Below, one piece after another: positions 33,417 through 44,598 of a DNA stretch of 64,000 bases. Position numbers and translations under genes: made by a program. The DNA comes from Muraenolepis orangiensis (Eukaryota; Chordata; Actinopteri; Gadiformes; Muraenolepididae): NCBI GenBank assembly GCA_027704905.1, contig CM051016.1, positions 14,083,636-14,147,635 on the forward strand, written 5' to 3'. Numbering within the stretch: the stretch's first letter is position 1; each line of letters begins with the position of its first letter. The notes below the pieces were generated by a model. That model was not told the origin of the DNA, did not search any database, and was given only the letters and a program-made list of their open reading frames with translations.

Positions 33417-33748
33417 TGTTAAGATATGTGTTCTCATATGTTAAAATGAGTATGCACTCATTGTACATGTTTTCTATTGTAATACTTTGTGCACCTCTAT
33501 TACAAGAGTTACGTTGTTCTGTGTTCACGTGACGTGTCAATCACATGATATGTATGTTGCTACTTTCTGGCGCGAACGTTGTTAAAAAAAATGATGGTTG
33601 TTTGCTGCAGTACTGATGAGAGTTTATGGTGCTGTTAAGAATGGTAAATAAACCATTCGAGGAACATACTTGAGTGTGTCGTTTTCTTATGGACATAGAG
33701 AATATACTGCACATAAACATGGCGGGTGAAGAAACAGAACGTCTTACA
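33417..33748 (+). repeat. Copia 5' LTR (unit C)
   Basis: 332 bp, TGTTAAGATATG to cttaca. The only complete 5' LTR of this family in the window. Confidence 0.92.
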
Positions 33749-33763
33749 GGTTATGGGCCCAGG
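33749..33763 (+). promoter_or_regulatory. Copia primer-binding site for the initiator tRNA-Met anticodon arm
   Basis: ggttatgggcccag follows the LTR without a gap. It is the reverse complement of ctgggcccataacc, the anticodon stem-loop of eukaryotic initiator tRNA-Met, and matches the half-tRNA primer site known for Drosophila copia. The atg at 33753-33755 is the first ATG in the gag frame. Confidence 0.85.
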
Positions 33764-36700
33764 CGTGGTGGTACCGCAGGAGGAAAGTCGGCAGAGACTA
33801 GTTTTCTACGGAGATGAAAACAACTACGAACTTTGGGAAGTGAAGTTCCTCGACCACATGAGAATAATAAGACTAATAGACAAGATAGTCAGGGTAAGCC
33901 AAGGATTATTGTCCTGTATACAGAACTAACGTCACTAAAGAAAGAGTCCGGTGAAACTGTGACAGATTACATCATCCGAGCTGAAAAGGCAGTAACTTCC
34001 CTAAGAAATGCAAAATAAGTTATTGGTGACAGGCTAATTAAAGTCATGATTCTAAAGGGACTTCCAGAGGCGTACAAATGTTTCTCCATTCATACGACAC
34101 AGAGCAGTGATGAGCTGACATTTACCCAGTTCAAAAGTAAACTACGGAGCTATGAGGAGACAGAAAAGTTTGACACTAAATAAAAATCAGACAAAGTGAT
34201 GAAAGTAAACATATCATCGATGACATGTTACGGATGCGGAGGCCATGGTCACATGACAAGAGAGTGTCGTCGGAAAGGAGCCAGTGTAGCCAAGTGATGC
34301 AGCTACCATAGAAGCTCTACACACAGCGATGACACAGGAGAAAACCCCAGCAGAAAGACGACGCAAAACAGACTGCGGACAGACAAGAACGTGAGGAAGA
34401 ACATACGTTTGTATTCACAGTCAGTCAAGGATTCCTCCCAGACACTATTAGAAGAAACAGGCTGATGGAAGACTGCGGAGCTACATCCCACATCATAACG
34501 GAGGAAAACAAGTTCACGAGATTTGACGAGACTTTTGACCCAAAGTCACACTACATGGAACTAGCTGACGGAACCACAATGAACAATGTGGCAATGAAAC
34601 GGGGCCACGCAGAGGTGTTCTTACAGGACTCAGAAGGAAGATGCGTCGAGTCACACTGAGGAATGCGCTATTCATACCATCGTACCCACAGAGCATCATC
34701 TCAGTACAAGCAGCCACAACTGACGGAGACAAGGTGACTTGTCAAGAAGGACAGAACATGCTCATCAACAGAGATGGAGCCGTTCTCCGCATAGAGCAGC
34801 ATGAGAGACTGTGCTACTTGGAAACGGTAAATGATGAAACATGTGTTGATTATTCAGTTAACGATATGATGTCCAGAGACAAAGTGAACTTGAGTTGTGA
34901 TGTAAAAACATGGCATGAGATTATGGGTCATTGTAATGTAGATGATGTGATGAAATTACCAAAGGTGGTAGAGGTATGAAGATCACAGGTAACACTAAAA
35001 TAGACTGTAGTGTCTGTACTGAAGAAACATTTACCAACATCAGAAATAGGACACCTGACGCAAAAGCTAGAACCCCCCTAGAGTTAGTACATACTGACTT
35101 AGCAGGTCCCATTGACCCAACTGCTCAAGATGGACATAAATATGCCATTGCATTCACAGATGATTTCTCAGGGGCAGTGTCAGTTTATTTCATTAAAAAC
35201 AAGAGTGAGACAACATTAGCAACTGAAAGATTCCTTGCAGACAGTGCACCGTATGGCCAAGTCAAGTGCATAAGATCAGATAAGGGTACAGAATTCACGA
35301 GCAGTTATTTTCAGTCACTGTTAAGAGATAGAGGGATAAGACATGAGACATCGTGCCCCTTTTCCCCTCATCAAAACGGCACAGCTGAGAGACAGTTAGA
35401 CAGTTTAGGACATTATTCTAAATGGGAAGGGGCCAATTATTAGAGAAGGGTTTACCAAAGGCACTGTGACCGTATGCTGTACGAAACGCAGCTCACATCC
35501 AAACTAGATGCTACAACGAAAGGACCAACAATACCCCTTACTTCATGTTAACAGGAAAGAAACACAATCTTTCAAAAATGTGGGTGTTCGGCTCAGAGTG
35601 TTATGCGTATAAACACGATCATAAGAAGCTGGACCCCACATGTGAGAAAGGGATTTTTGTGGGGTACAGTAAAAACAGCCCGGCATACCTAGTATACAAA
35701 CCACATACAGGAAAGGTATCAAAACACAGACTAGTCTAATTCATTAGAAAGAACAGTATGGAACAACATACTCAAACTGATGAGGATGATACAGAACTCC
35801 AGACACATAAAGGCAGAACGTCTGGTAGTGAGAACAGCACTCATGTACCACAACCACAGGGTGAAGAGAGCCCAGGGAGTGAGGTTATAGAGGGGAGCGA
35901 CGAGACTGTAAATACAAATACAGATGAACATGATGAAACAATGCAGATTCACAACCTAGTCATAGTCAAAAACATCGAAGAAGTTGACTCACTGAAAGAA
36001 AATGACACTTTTGAACTTACCTCTTTGCCCGGGGGAAGAAATACAGTGGGGGGGGGGGGGGGGGAGATGGGTCTATGCCATTAAAGAAAATGCTGAAAGA
36101 GGGAAAATATTTAAAGCTAGATACGTTGCTAAGGGTTACAACCAAACAGAAGGCATAGACTACCATGAGACGTTTGCCCCAACAGCAAACCTTACTTCAG
36201 TTCGGGCATTGATGCAGCTCGCAGTACAAGATGACCTCATTGTCCGTCAGATGGACGTCAAAACAGCATACTACATGCTCCTATAGAGGAGGACATATTC
36301 CTAGAACAACCTGAGGGGTTTGAAGAGATATCAGAGACTGGGGAGAAGTTAGTATGTAAGTTAAAGAAATCCCTTTACGGTCTGAAACTGTCCGGAAGAA
36401 ACTGGTACAAACTCCTAAATGATTATCTAGAGAAAGACAACTTTACAAGAAATCTATCTGACCACTGTGTATATAGAAAGGAGGTAGGAAATGAGACGAT
36501 TATCGTACTCATCTGGGTTGATGATTTAATCATTGCCGCTAGCAGTAACAAACTTCTCAACAGTTTCAAAGAAAACATGGAAGCCCAGTTTAATATGAAG
36601 GATCTGGGGAAAATATCATCTTTCCTGGGAATTCAGTTTGAACAAAGGGAAGAGGAAATCTAAATGAATCAGAAAACATACATCCAAATAATGCATGATA

Positions 36701-37510
36701 GATTTGGAATGTCAAACTGTAAACCTAGATATACACCGTGTGAATTAAAAGTAGGAGGTGACCGAAACGAGGAGAGTGACACCAACAATGTTAATCCCAA
36801 AGAATACCGTGAGATTATAGGCAGTTTGATCTATGCTATGACTTGTACTCACCAGATATTAGCTGGATAGTTAGTAAACTATCACAAACACTGGCAAAAG
36901 CCAAAAGTAGAGAACCTAGTAGCTGCTAAACATGTTTTGAGATACCTAAAAGGGACCAGTGACTACGAGTTGTGCTTCAAGAAATCTGATGAAGACTTAA
37001 AGCTTATAGCTAACATTGATTCTGATTGGGCATCTTCTGTGGAAGATAGACGTAGTACTACAGGGTACTGTTTAAGCCTGAGAAAACAAGGCCCTGCCAT
37101 ATCTTGGAAGTCCAAGAAACAACCTACTGTAGCACTCTGGACATGTGAGGCTGAATACATCAGCCTAGCCGCCACTACTCAGGAAAGCATGTATCTAACT
37201 ATTAAAGCATGTATCTAACTATTAAAGCATGTATCTAACTCAACTATTAAACGGCATGGATAATAGAGTCTACAGTTGTACAAAGATGTATGAAGACAAC
37301 CAGGGAGCCATCGCACTAAGTAAGAACCCAGTGAATAGACAGAGGTCCAAACACATTGATGTCAAATATCATTTGATTCGTGATGCACTCAGTGAAGGAA
37401 AAATAGATATTGTTTACTGCCTATCAGAAGACATGGCTGCAGATAGACTTACAAAGCCGCTAGTTAAGTTTAAGTTTGGTCAATTCAAGAGATTTTTCTT
37501 TGGAAACTAA
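33753..37510 (+). pseudogene. Copia gag-pol pseudogene (unit C)
   Basis: From the ATG inside the PBS (MGPGVVVPQEESRQRLVFYG) through gag, the CYGCGGHGHMTREC knuckle (about 34227), protease DCGATSHI (34470), the integrase with an intact-looking core (LVHTDLAGPIDPTAQDGHKY, TDDFSGAVSVYF, IRSDKGTEF, PHQNGTAER; the usual DNG is DKG here), RT (VDDLIIAAS about 36520) and RNase H, to the stop after FFFGN at 37508. Interrupted by stops shared with unit B (after LRNAK at 34014; after CVESH at 34657; after KHRLV) and by private ones (36663, 36870). A homopolymer of 14 or so G at 36049 adds a frameshift. 20-bp repeats at 37187. Confidence 0.9.
37187..37240 (+). repeat. 20-bp tandem repeat inside Copia pol (unit C)
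   Basis: Two full units of gcatgtatctaactattaaa plus a partial third, at the site that is expanded in unit A and palindromic in unit B. Confidence 0.9.
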
Positions 37511-37554
37511 TATGGATATATATCGTTTTTCAGCTTGAGATGATAAGAAGTGGG

Positions 37555-37722
37555 TGTCGTGGTAAGCGTAAAGTAATACAGACGGTTTAGAGCATGGTGG
37601 TTACTTTATTTAGGCTTGTACTCTCCATGTCATTTCGTAGTAGCGTGACCGGTAGTCCCCGCCTCCGGTCTCATACCCCCTGTTAGCTCTATCACAATAA
37701 AAGCATAACAGCTAACACCACA
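37555..37722 (-). repeat. Gypsy 3' LTR
   Basis: 168 bp, TGTCGTGGTAAGCG ... AACACCACA on plus. Next to the polypurine tract. About 340 bases of AT-rich 3' untranslated sequence separate it from the stop codon. Confidence 0.93.
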
Positions 37723-38062
37723 TCTCCCTTTCTTAACAAAACAGAACAGACTGTCACATTTATATACTGTGACTCAGATAATGCAAAATCTGGTGATAAA
37801 CTGAAAACTCTGCAAGAACCTCAGAACATGTCATCACACTTCTTTCTGCACAATCACATAGCTATTTACTAAAAAATAGAACATTGCACTCTTAAGGCTT
37901 CTCATGAAAAATAACAAAAACAACAAGAGTCAGGCAATCTCTTTGTGAGCATAAGTGATCTAAACATCAAAACACCAAATTATTCAACATTCTTCCCTTT
38001 TCACATCGCTTTTATTTATTTTTATTTTTTATTTTTTTACATTCATTTGTCTCCCCCCCAGT

Positions 38063-41000
38063 TCACAAGTCCAGTCTGTGAGGTTTTGCCACCACTCTGC
38101 CATACCTAGTGGTAGGGCCGTGTGTGTGTGTACGGACAGGTGTGTGCCCCTTGGGAGTCTGTGTTGGTGACTCACGGCGTTCTGGAGAACCCAGTGTAGG
38201 CTCACCTGGTTGGGGTGGTGTGTTGGGTGTTGGAGTGTGAGGTGTGTGTGGTACAGTCTCTGGAAAAGGGACAAGATGGTGTCTGTTCCGCCTGATGGTG
38301 CCTGAAGGCCCGTCCACTATGTAGGAACGTGGAGCTGAGTGCGACGAAACCACTGTGCCTTGAGACTTTGTATCTGTAATCCACACTGGCTGACCTGGTG
38401 TGAGCTGACTTAGATCTCTCACACGGTGCCTTTTGTTGAAATTTGCAGTGTCCTTCACCCTCCTCTCCCTTTCTTTAGCTGCCACAACAGTGCTGTCTGG
38501 AAGCTCTGGGGTGAGTAGAGAGGGATGCTGGGGCACTGGAGTGCGCAGTCTCCTGCCCATGAGGAGCTGGGCAGGACTGTAGCCATTAGCAAGTGGTGTA
38601 GCTCTATAGGCCAACAGAGCCAGATACGGATCCTTAGCTTTCTTTAGCAGCTGTTTCACAGTCTGAACGTGACGTTCCGCCTCTCCGTTACTCTGAGCGA
38701 ACCTAGGGCTACTAGTGACATGTTTGAACCCGTAGGCTACTGCAAAGTCCTTGAACTGTTGACTGGAGTATTGGGGGCCATTATCACTAAAAAAAATCTC
38801 TGGGACCCCATGTCTAGAGAATATTGATTTGAGATGCACAATAACATCCTGAGATCGTGTGGGAGTTAGTTTGGCAATCTCTACATATCTAGAGTAGTAG
38901 TCCACTACTAGTAGGTAGTTATCCTGGTTGAGTGTGAATAAATCCGAACCTACTTTTTGCCATGGTCTCTCTGGGAGCTCACTGGACATTAATGGCTCCA
39001 CAGGATTGCCACGCTCTTTGATGCATGTTTTGCAATTTCTCACCAGTTCGTTTAGTTGGCCGCTCAAGCCAGGCCACCATACCGTCTCTCTGGCCCGCTC
39101 TCTGCACCTGGTCATCCCCTGATGTCCCTCGTGTAGTGCATCGAGGACAGAGTTGCGCATCGCTGTGGGAATGACTAGTCTGGAGCCCATGAGCAGGAGT
39201 CCATTATGTACAGTAAGTACAGCTCTATCAGGCCAGTAAGCTTTAACTGGACCTGTGAGCTGGCTGCGGTCAGGCCATCCTCTCTGGCAGTATGACATGA
39301 CCTCCGAGCAAACACTGTTTTCCTGCAGTCGCTCTCTCAGTTGTGCCATGTATGTTGAGCTGGCGGGCATGCTATTGATGATTTCATCCACATAGATGTT
39401 TGTGTCTTCCATTAAGTCGTCGTCTGTCAGTTTTGAACTCGAGTTTTGACTGACAGGTGAGCGTGAGAGAGTGTCGGCTGTAAACAGGGCTTTGCCAGGT
39501 GTGTGGGAGATTGTGTAACTGTACCTTATGAGTCTGAGTCGAAACCGCTGGATCCTGGGAGGAAGCTCAGTTAGTGCCTGGTGACCTAGCAGGCTGACAA
39601 GTGGCTTGTGGTCAGTTTCCATGGCAAAATGTCTCCCAATTAGGAAGTCTCTAAAACGCTCGCACCCCCATGTCAATCCTAGCGCCTCCTTCTCCACCTG
39701 GGCGTACCTCTGTTCTGTCTCTGTCATAGAGCGCGATGCGTACGCGACTGGTTTCCACTGCTCTCCCTCTCTCTGTAGGAGGACCGCACCCAGTCCGTAG
39801 GAAGAGGCATCTGCAGACAGTTTCAGCTCTTTGTTGGGGTCGTAAAGTGTCAGCACTGGAGGTGATGTGAGATCATTTTTCAGCTGGTCAAACGCTTTCT
39901 GTTGTGCACAGCCCCAGACCCACTGATACTTCTTTGAGAGAAGGTCTCTCAGCGGCTTGTCCTTTTCGGCTAGACCTGGAATGTATTTTCCCAGCTGGTT
40001 TAACATTCCCAGGAAACTGCGAACCTCTCCTGTGTTGGACGGCTCTCTCATGGACATGACAGCCTTTACCTTGTCTGGGTCTGGCTGCACACCGTCAGCT
40101 GACAGAATATGACCTAGGAACTTGACTTCACGTTTGCTTAGCTCACACTTCTCCATGTTTAGTGTGACCCCGGCTTCTTGGAGCTTGTTGAGGACAGCGT
40201 GTAGTCTGATGTCGTGCTGCTGTTGATCTCTCCCCCAGATGAGGACGTCATCCATGTGACATACAACCCCCTGCAGCCCGTCGATAATCATTGACATGCG
40301 CCGCTGAAAATGTTCTGGGGCTGACGCTATGCCGAAGGGCAGTCTGTTAAAGTAAAAGCGCCCAAAGGGAGTTATGAATGTTGTGTACAGTGACGACTCG
40401 GGGGATAATGGAATCTGCCAAAATCCTCTGTTGGCATCTAACTTGCTGAAGATCTGGGCTCCTGCCAGAGATCCAATTGTCTGCTCAACTGAAGGCAATA
40501 TGTATTTCTCTCTGCGAACTGCTTCGTTGAGGCGGGTGAGGTCGACGCAGATGCGCACTGAGCCAGTCTTTGTAGGCACCGGAACCATGCCTGAACACCA
40601 GTCGGTCGGCTCTTCAACTCTGGAGATGACCCCAATGTCCTCCATTTTACTGAGCTCCTCTTTCACTTTGTCGAGTAGAGGGATGGGGACCCGTCTAGGT
40701 GTGGCCAGGGAATAGGGAATAGCGTCTGGCCTGAGTTTAATAGTGTATGGCTGCTGCATCATACCTAAACCCTGACACAACTTTGGGTAGGACTCTTCCA
40801 TCTCTGACTTGTCTATGCTGTCTGCTCTGTAGACTAGTTTAAGCTTTACACTTGCTGGTCTGCTTAACAAGGCTACGTTTAAGTCATTGACAACGTAAAC
40901 ATCCTCCTGTATCACCTGCTCTCCTTTGCATAGTGACTCTTTGTATCTGCCTAAAACAGATAGAAGCATGCGACCTGGGCCAACTAGTGGTCTGTCAGGC

Positions 41001-42067
41001 TTAGCTAACTGTGTGTTGCTCTCAGCAATGGCATAGTAGGTCTGGGCTGGGATAACTGAGACATCAGCTCCTGTGTCTATCTTAAACTTGACTTTATGGC
41101 CCCTTATAGTCAATTCTGCATACCATGGGTCTAACCCTGCATCTACTGAGCCTAGGAACAAGGGAGTGTCATCATCATAGCAACTTTCTGTTTCTACAGC
41201 ATGTACTGCTTTGTTAGATTTACATACTTTACTGTAATGACCTCTCTTTCCACATGCATGACATGTCACCTCTCTGGCTGGGCACTGTGCATTTGCATGA
41301 CCAGGGGACTTTCCACATCTGTAGCATGACTGGCGATCAGATGATGGCTGTGGTTTTGTTGATGGGTGCATTGGTTGATGAGGGGACCTTGGGGTGAATG
41401 GTTTTTGTCTACTGCCTTTTGTTACTGCATCAATGTCCATTCTACCCCCTCCTCTGAGGTCTGTAATCACTTCAGACTGTCTGGCCATATTGACTGCTTT
41501 TTCGAGCGTCAAATCCTTGTCTAACTGCATCCTCTCAGCTAGACTGGTGTCTCTCAACCCCACTACGAGCCGGTCTCTTATTAACTCGTCGCGGAGTGCT
41601 CCGTATTTGCAGTTTTCTGCTAGGGCATACAATGCAGTAATGAAAGAGTCTACAGCCTCGTTTGGTTGCTGCACTCTCTGATTGAATCTCGCCCTCTCAT
41701 ATATCACGTTCTTTCTAGGCACAAAGTATGTTTCAAGTGTGGCTTTTACCGAAGTATACTGCTGTCTCTGTGCGTCGGATAAATCATGACCCCGTAGGAT
41801 GTCGTCTGCTTCATCCCCCATGCAGTAGATCAGCGTGTTCACCTGGTTAGCTTCTGTGCTAAGATGGAGGTTGCTGGCCAGTGGGAATCTCTGGAACCTG
41901 CGTATCCATCGCTCCCAGTCCTGAGGCTTTGCAAAGTCGAATGCTTCAGGTGGTCGGATGGTGAACGTAGCGCTCGGAGGAGCGTTAGCATTAGCCTGTA
42001 GCTGGGGAGGTTGTGGAGGCTGTGCAGCCGGTGCGGCTGCAGCTCCGTCGACGTCGCCTCCTAACAT
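38063..42067 (-). CDS. Gypsy gag-pol polyprotein
   Basis: 1334 residues from the first ATG of the frame (42067; the open frame extends 18 codons further but without ATG). Gag core about 30-200 with retrotransposon-gag features (WERWIRRFQRF, ALAENCKYGALRDELIRDRL). Two CCHC knuckles follow (CYRCGKSPGHANAQC and CHACGKRGHYSKVC, about 247-285). Protease DTGADVSVIP lies at about 330, RT with MDDVLIWG at about 605, and RNase H SADASSYGLGAVLL at about 752. The integrase has an HHCC region (CKTCIKERG), DLFT at about 1042, SDNGPQYSS at about 1095 and GEAERH at about 1127. The C-terminal tail is rich in Pro/Thr. gag and pol share one frame with no shift or stop. No env. No lesion visible, so possibly autonomous. 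Confidence 0.95.
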   Translation of the reverse strand: MLGGDVDGAAAAPAAQPPQPPQLQANANAPPSATFTIRPPEAFDFAKPQDWERWIRRFQRFPLASNLHLSTEANQVNTLIYCMGDEADDILRGHDLSDAQRQQYTSVKATLETYFVPRKNVIYERARFNQRVQQPNEAVDSFITALYALAENCKYGALRDELIRDRLVVGLRDTSLAERMQLDKDLTLEKAVNMARQSEVITDLRGGGRMDIDAVTKGSRQKPFTPRSPHQPMHPSTKPQPSSDRQSCYRCGKSPGHANAQCPAREVTCHACGKRGHYSKVCKSNKAVHAVETESCYDDDTPLFLGSVDAGLDPWYAELTIRGHKVKFKIDTGADVSVIPAQTYYAIAESNTQLAKPDRPLVGPGRMLLSVLGRYKESLCKGEQVIQEDVYVVNDLNVALLSRPASVKLKLVYRADSIDKSEMEESYPKLCQGLGMMQQPYTIKLRPDAIPYSLATPRRVPIPLLDKVKEELSKMEDIGVISRVEEPTDWCSGMVPVPTKTGSVRICVDLTRLNEAVRREKYILPSVEQTIGSLAGAQIFSKLDANRGFWQIPLSPESSLYTTFITPFGRFYFNRLPFGIASAPEHFQRRMSMIIDGLQGVVCHMDDVLIWGRDQQQHDIRLHAVLNKLQEAGVTLNMEKCELSKREVKFLGHILSADGVQPDPDKVKAVMSMREPSNTGEVRSFLGMLNQLGKYIPGLAEKDKPLRDLLSKKYQWVWGCAQQKAFDQLKNDLTSPPVLTLYDPNKELKLSADASSYGLGAVLLQREGEQWKPVAYASRSMTETEQRYAQVEKEALGLTWGCERFRDFLIGRHFAMETDHKPLVSLLGHQALTELPPRIQRFRLRLIRYSYTISHTPGKALFTADTLSRSPVSQNSSSKLTDDDLMEDTNIYVDEIINSMPASSTYMAQLRERLQENSVCSEVMSYCQRGWPDRSQLTGPVKAYWPDRAVLTVHNGLLLMGSRLVIPTAMRNSVLDALHEGHQGMTRCRERARETVWWPGLSGQLNELVRNCKTCIKERGNPVEPLMSSELPERPWQKVGSDLFTLNQDNYLLVVDYYSRYVEIAKLTPTRSQDVIVHLKSIFSRHGVPEIFFSDNGPQYSSQQFKDFAVAYGFKHVTSSPRFAQSNGEAERHVQTVKQLLKKAKDPYLALLAYRATPLANGYSPAQLLMGRRLRTPVPQHPSLLTPELPDSTVVAAKERERRVKDTANFNKRHRVRDLSQLTPGQPVWITDTKSQGTVVSSHSAPRSYIVDGPSGTIRRNRHHLVPFPETVPHTPHTPTPNTPPQPGEPTLGSPERRESPTQTPKGHTPVRTHTHGPTTRYGRVVAKPHRLDL

Positions 42068-42139
42068 CTTGCCGCTTGCAGACGTTAACTTTCCAAAAAA
42101 AAACTCTCTTTCCAACTTCAACCTAGCTCTTTACCGCTG

Positions 42140-42156
42140 CCCACGTTCTGACACCA
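42140..42156 (-). promoter_or_regulatory. Gypsy primer-binding site
   Basis: On minus, tggtgtcagaacgtggg starts directly after the LTR. The first 11 bases match the complement of a tRNA-Leu 3' end including CCA, with one extra base afterwards. Confidence 0.6.
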
Positions 42157-42324
42157 TGTCGTGGTAAGCGCAAAGTAATACAGACGGTTTAGAGCATGGT
42201 GGTTACTTTATTTAGGCTTGTACTCTCCATGTCATTTCGTAGTAGCGTGACCGGTAGTCCCCGCCTCCGGTCTCATACCCCCTGTTAGCTCTATCACAAT
42301 AAAAGCATAACAGCTAACACCACA
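42157..42324 (-). repeat. Gypsy 5' LTR
   Basis: 168 bp, partner of 37555-37722. Right side bordered by the gtggg duplication. Confidence 0.93.
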
Positions 42325-42331
42325 GTGGGAG

Positions 42332-42658
42332 TGTTAATATATGTGTTCTCATATGTTAAAATGAGTATGCGCTCATATGTTTTGTATTGTTACATCTTGT
42401 GCACCTCTATTATAAGAGTTACGTTGTTCTGTGTACACGTGACATCAATCACATGATATGTATGTTGCTACTTTCTGGCGCGAACCTTGTTCAATAAAGA
42501 TGGTTGTTTGCTGCAGTACTGATGAGAGTTGCCGGTGCTGTAAAGAATGGTAAATAAACCATACGAAGGAAGATACTTGAGTGTGTAGTTTTCTTTATAT
42601 GGACGAAGAGAATATACTGCACATAAACATGGCAGGTGAAGAAACAGAACGTCTTACA
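42332..42658 (+). repeat. Copia 3' LTR (unit C)
   Basis: 327 bp, displaced from its element by the Gypsy insertion. Otherwise collinear with 19586-19912. Confidence 0.9.
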
Positions 42659-42811
42659 AATTAATTTAGAAGAAGCCTCATCATGGTTTGGAAGCCGCAG
42701 TAGCGCACTGTGTACCAAGCGTGTATATGGGTGTAATGCTTGTATTGCCCAGCAGGGGTCATGGTGGTGCAGGACACGATTTCCAAGTAGACAATGTCCG
42801 CGTTGTTTATT

Positions 42812-42858
<47 letters not shown>

Positions 42859-43314
42859 TGTTTAACTATAATACACACTGTCTAACAATTGCTTAGGCCT
42901 AATCAAATATATCCAATTGATAAAATACCAGAGGTAGTCTATTTTAAAAGTAGCAAAAGCAAAGGAGGCAAATATAATAGACAGTTGTTGTTGTACATTG
43001 CTTCACAACTTCCCAAACACTTTCCTAACATAAATAATGTTTTACAATAAATAATGTTTTTCACCATTGTGAAAAAACATTCACAATTGGGAAACTGCAT
43101 TCAACCATTGCAAACCCTACAACTGTTGTATATTTAAAGTAAAGTAAAAAGAAAATCGATCTGAATTTATTTAAAATTATTTTAAGTTTTGACCAAATCA
43201 ACTAAGATTTACAATTCTAAATACTGCTCTCAGTATTACAAAAATAAAAGTAAAATGTCAGTTGTGTTAAATGAATAAAAACTCCATATGTTTTTTTCCC
43301 ATACATTTTGTGTG

Positions 43315-43347
<33 letters not shown>

Positions 43348-43459
43348 TCATCTTCCTCATCTTGATATTGATCCTGTATTTATGTTCCATGAAAGATTAT
43401 TTCCATGTTGGTTGTTGATTTTTTACTTAAAACAGAAGTAATTCAACAGTGAATAACTT
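42659..43459. other. Unit C spacer with AAT and GT microsatellites
   Basis: AAT array about 42807-42858, GT array about 43309-43347. Backbone as in units A and B, with a small duplication near 43046. No gene. Confidence 0.8.
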
Positions 43460-44035
43460 TCACTTATTGAGGAGATCTGTAGGACCAGATATCAGAAGAA
43501 GGCCATGTCCATCACTAAGGACCGTAACCACCCTGGGCTCCATCTCTTCTCCCCCTACCGTCTGGTCGACGGTTGTGCAGCATCCGTACAGCAAGGACTA
43601 GCAGGTTTAAGGATAGTTTTTATCCACAGGCAGTGACCTACTGAACTGCTAGGAGTGCTACCACTATCATAACATTGTTATCATTAACATCATTAACATT
43701 ACACTGTCATACTTTACTGGACTTTCTGGACTGATCACAGTTACTGCACTGTACTGCACTGTATTCATGATGCTGCTGCACTACTGGCACTTTAAATGAT
43801 TTTAAAGATTTTTGTAAAAAAAACAAAATGTACATTCAAAACATGTAAATATCATTTATCAGTCACTTTGCTGTTCTTTTTTTGTTTATTTGTATTGTAT
43901 ATATTATTTGGATGGTTTTGTTTTGGAGATATATTTGATATACTGCGGGAGGGAATATGGAGTAAGCATTCCAATGTACCTGAAACTGTTGAAATTGGCC
44001 AATAAAAATATCTTATATCTTGTATCTTGTACTTG
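43460..44035 (+). repeat. L2-like LINE 3' end (unit C)
   Basis: Collinear with 9605-10160 and 20705-21285, including the atcttgt tail. Confidence 0.75.
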
Positions 44036-44096
44036 ATGAACTTTCACCTCATTTATAGCATTAAAAAGACTCTGAGGCGGGTCATGATCAAAGCGT

Positions 44097-44102
44097 TTTA
44101 TT
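44097..44102 (-). terminator. IgL poly(A) signal, cluster C
   Basis: AATAAA on minus, about 160 bases after the C stop. Confidence 0.75.
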
Positions 44103-44263
44103 GAACACAGAAAAGCAGGAACCATTGAGAAGTGTTTCTCTCCGAGCTGAAGCACATGGTTGAGGATCTCAGGCCTACTGAGCTGCTCAAAGGTAGCTAC
44201 TCTGCTCTATGTTCCTCCTCACGTGGTCCTCCTGGACGGCTCCCTGTATCTTCTCCTCCTCGC

Positions 44264-44598
44264 TCAGAGGGAGCACTGCTGGCTGCTCACACTCTTGGTC
44301 AGTGGGCTGCTGAGAGCAGAGTGGCTCACATGGCAGGTAAAGGTGTGTGCTGAGCGCCACCTTGTGGTGGGCAGCGTGAGGACGCTGCTGAGGGTGTAGC
44401 TTCCGTCGCTCTGCCGCTGGGCCACGCCGGCTCGGACCTCCTCGCCGCTCACAGAGGCTCCGTCCTCGGACCAGGACAGGGCGGCGCCGGCCGGGCGGAA
44501 GCCCTTAGCCAGGCACACCAGGGTGGGTCCCTCGAGGCCCGGGAGAGGAGGCTGGGGGGCCACCATCAGCTCCAGACTGGGGGGAGACAGGGCACCAG
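44264..44598 (-). CDS. IgL constant domain exon, cluster C
   Basis: Same 335-base exon as cluster B, same encoded protein. Acceptor ag at 44600-44599. Cys pair (LVCLAKGF, FTCHVSH), Trp and the penultimate-position Cys are all present. Together with the open leader, V and J of this cluster it can form a complete light chain after one V-J join. J-C intron 608 bases. Confidence 0.95.

Larger units (their letters stand above)
37555..42324 (-). mobile_element. Gypsy (Ty3-like) LTR retrotransposon, full length, minus strand
   Basis: Two 168-bp LTRs that differ at about one position (gcgtaaag against gcgcaaag), flanked by gtggg (37550-37554 and 42325-42329). The insertion point is the junction of Copia's polypurine tract with its 3' LTR. 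PBS tggtgtcagaa (minus, from 42156) resembles the tRNA-Leu 3' end. A polypurine tract aagaaagggaga (minus) lies at 37723-37735. Open gag-pol ORF. A very young copy. Confidence 0.95.
33417..42658 (+). mobile_element. Copia LTR retrotransposon (unit C), containing a Gypsy insertion
   Basis: The most complete Copia copy: 5' LTR 33417-33748, PBS at 33749, broken gag-pol to 37507, polypurine tract, Gypsy element 37555-42324, then 3' LTR 42332-42658. The two Copia LTRs differ at many positions, so the element is old. No target duplication at the outer ends. Confidence 0.92.

Noticed and set aside
36049..36064. Poly-G run as programmed frameshift site in Copia
   Set aside because: Unit B has only a short G run here and both copies are dead; expansion is more likely random slippage or a sequencing artefact.
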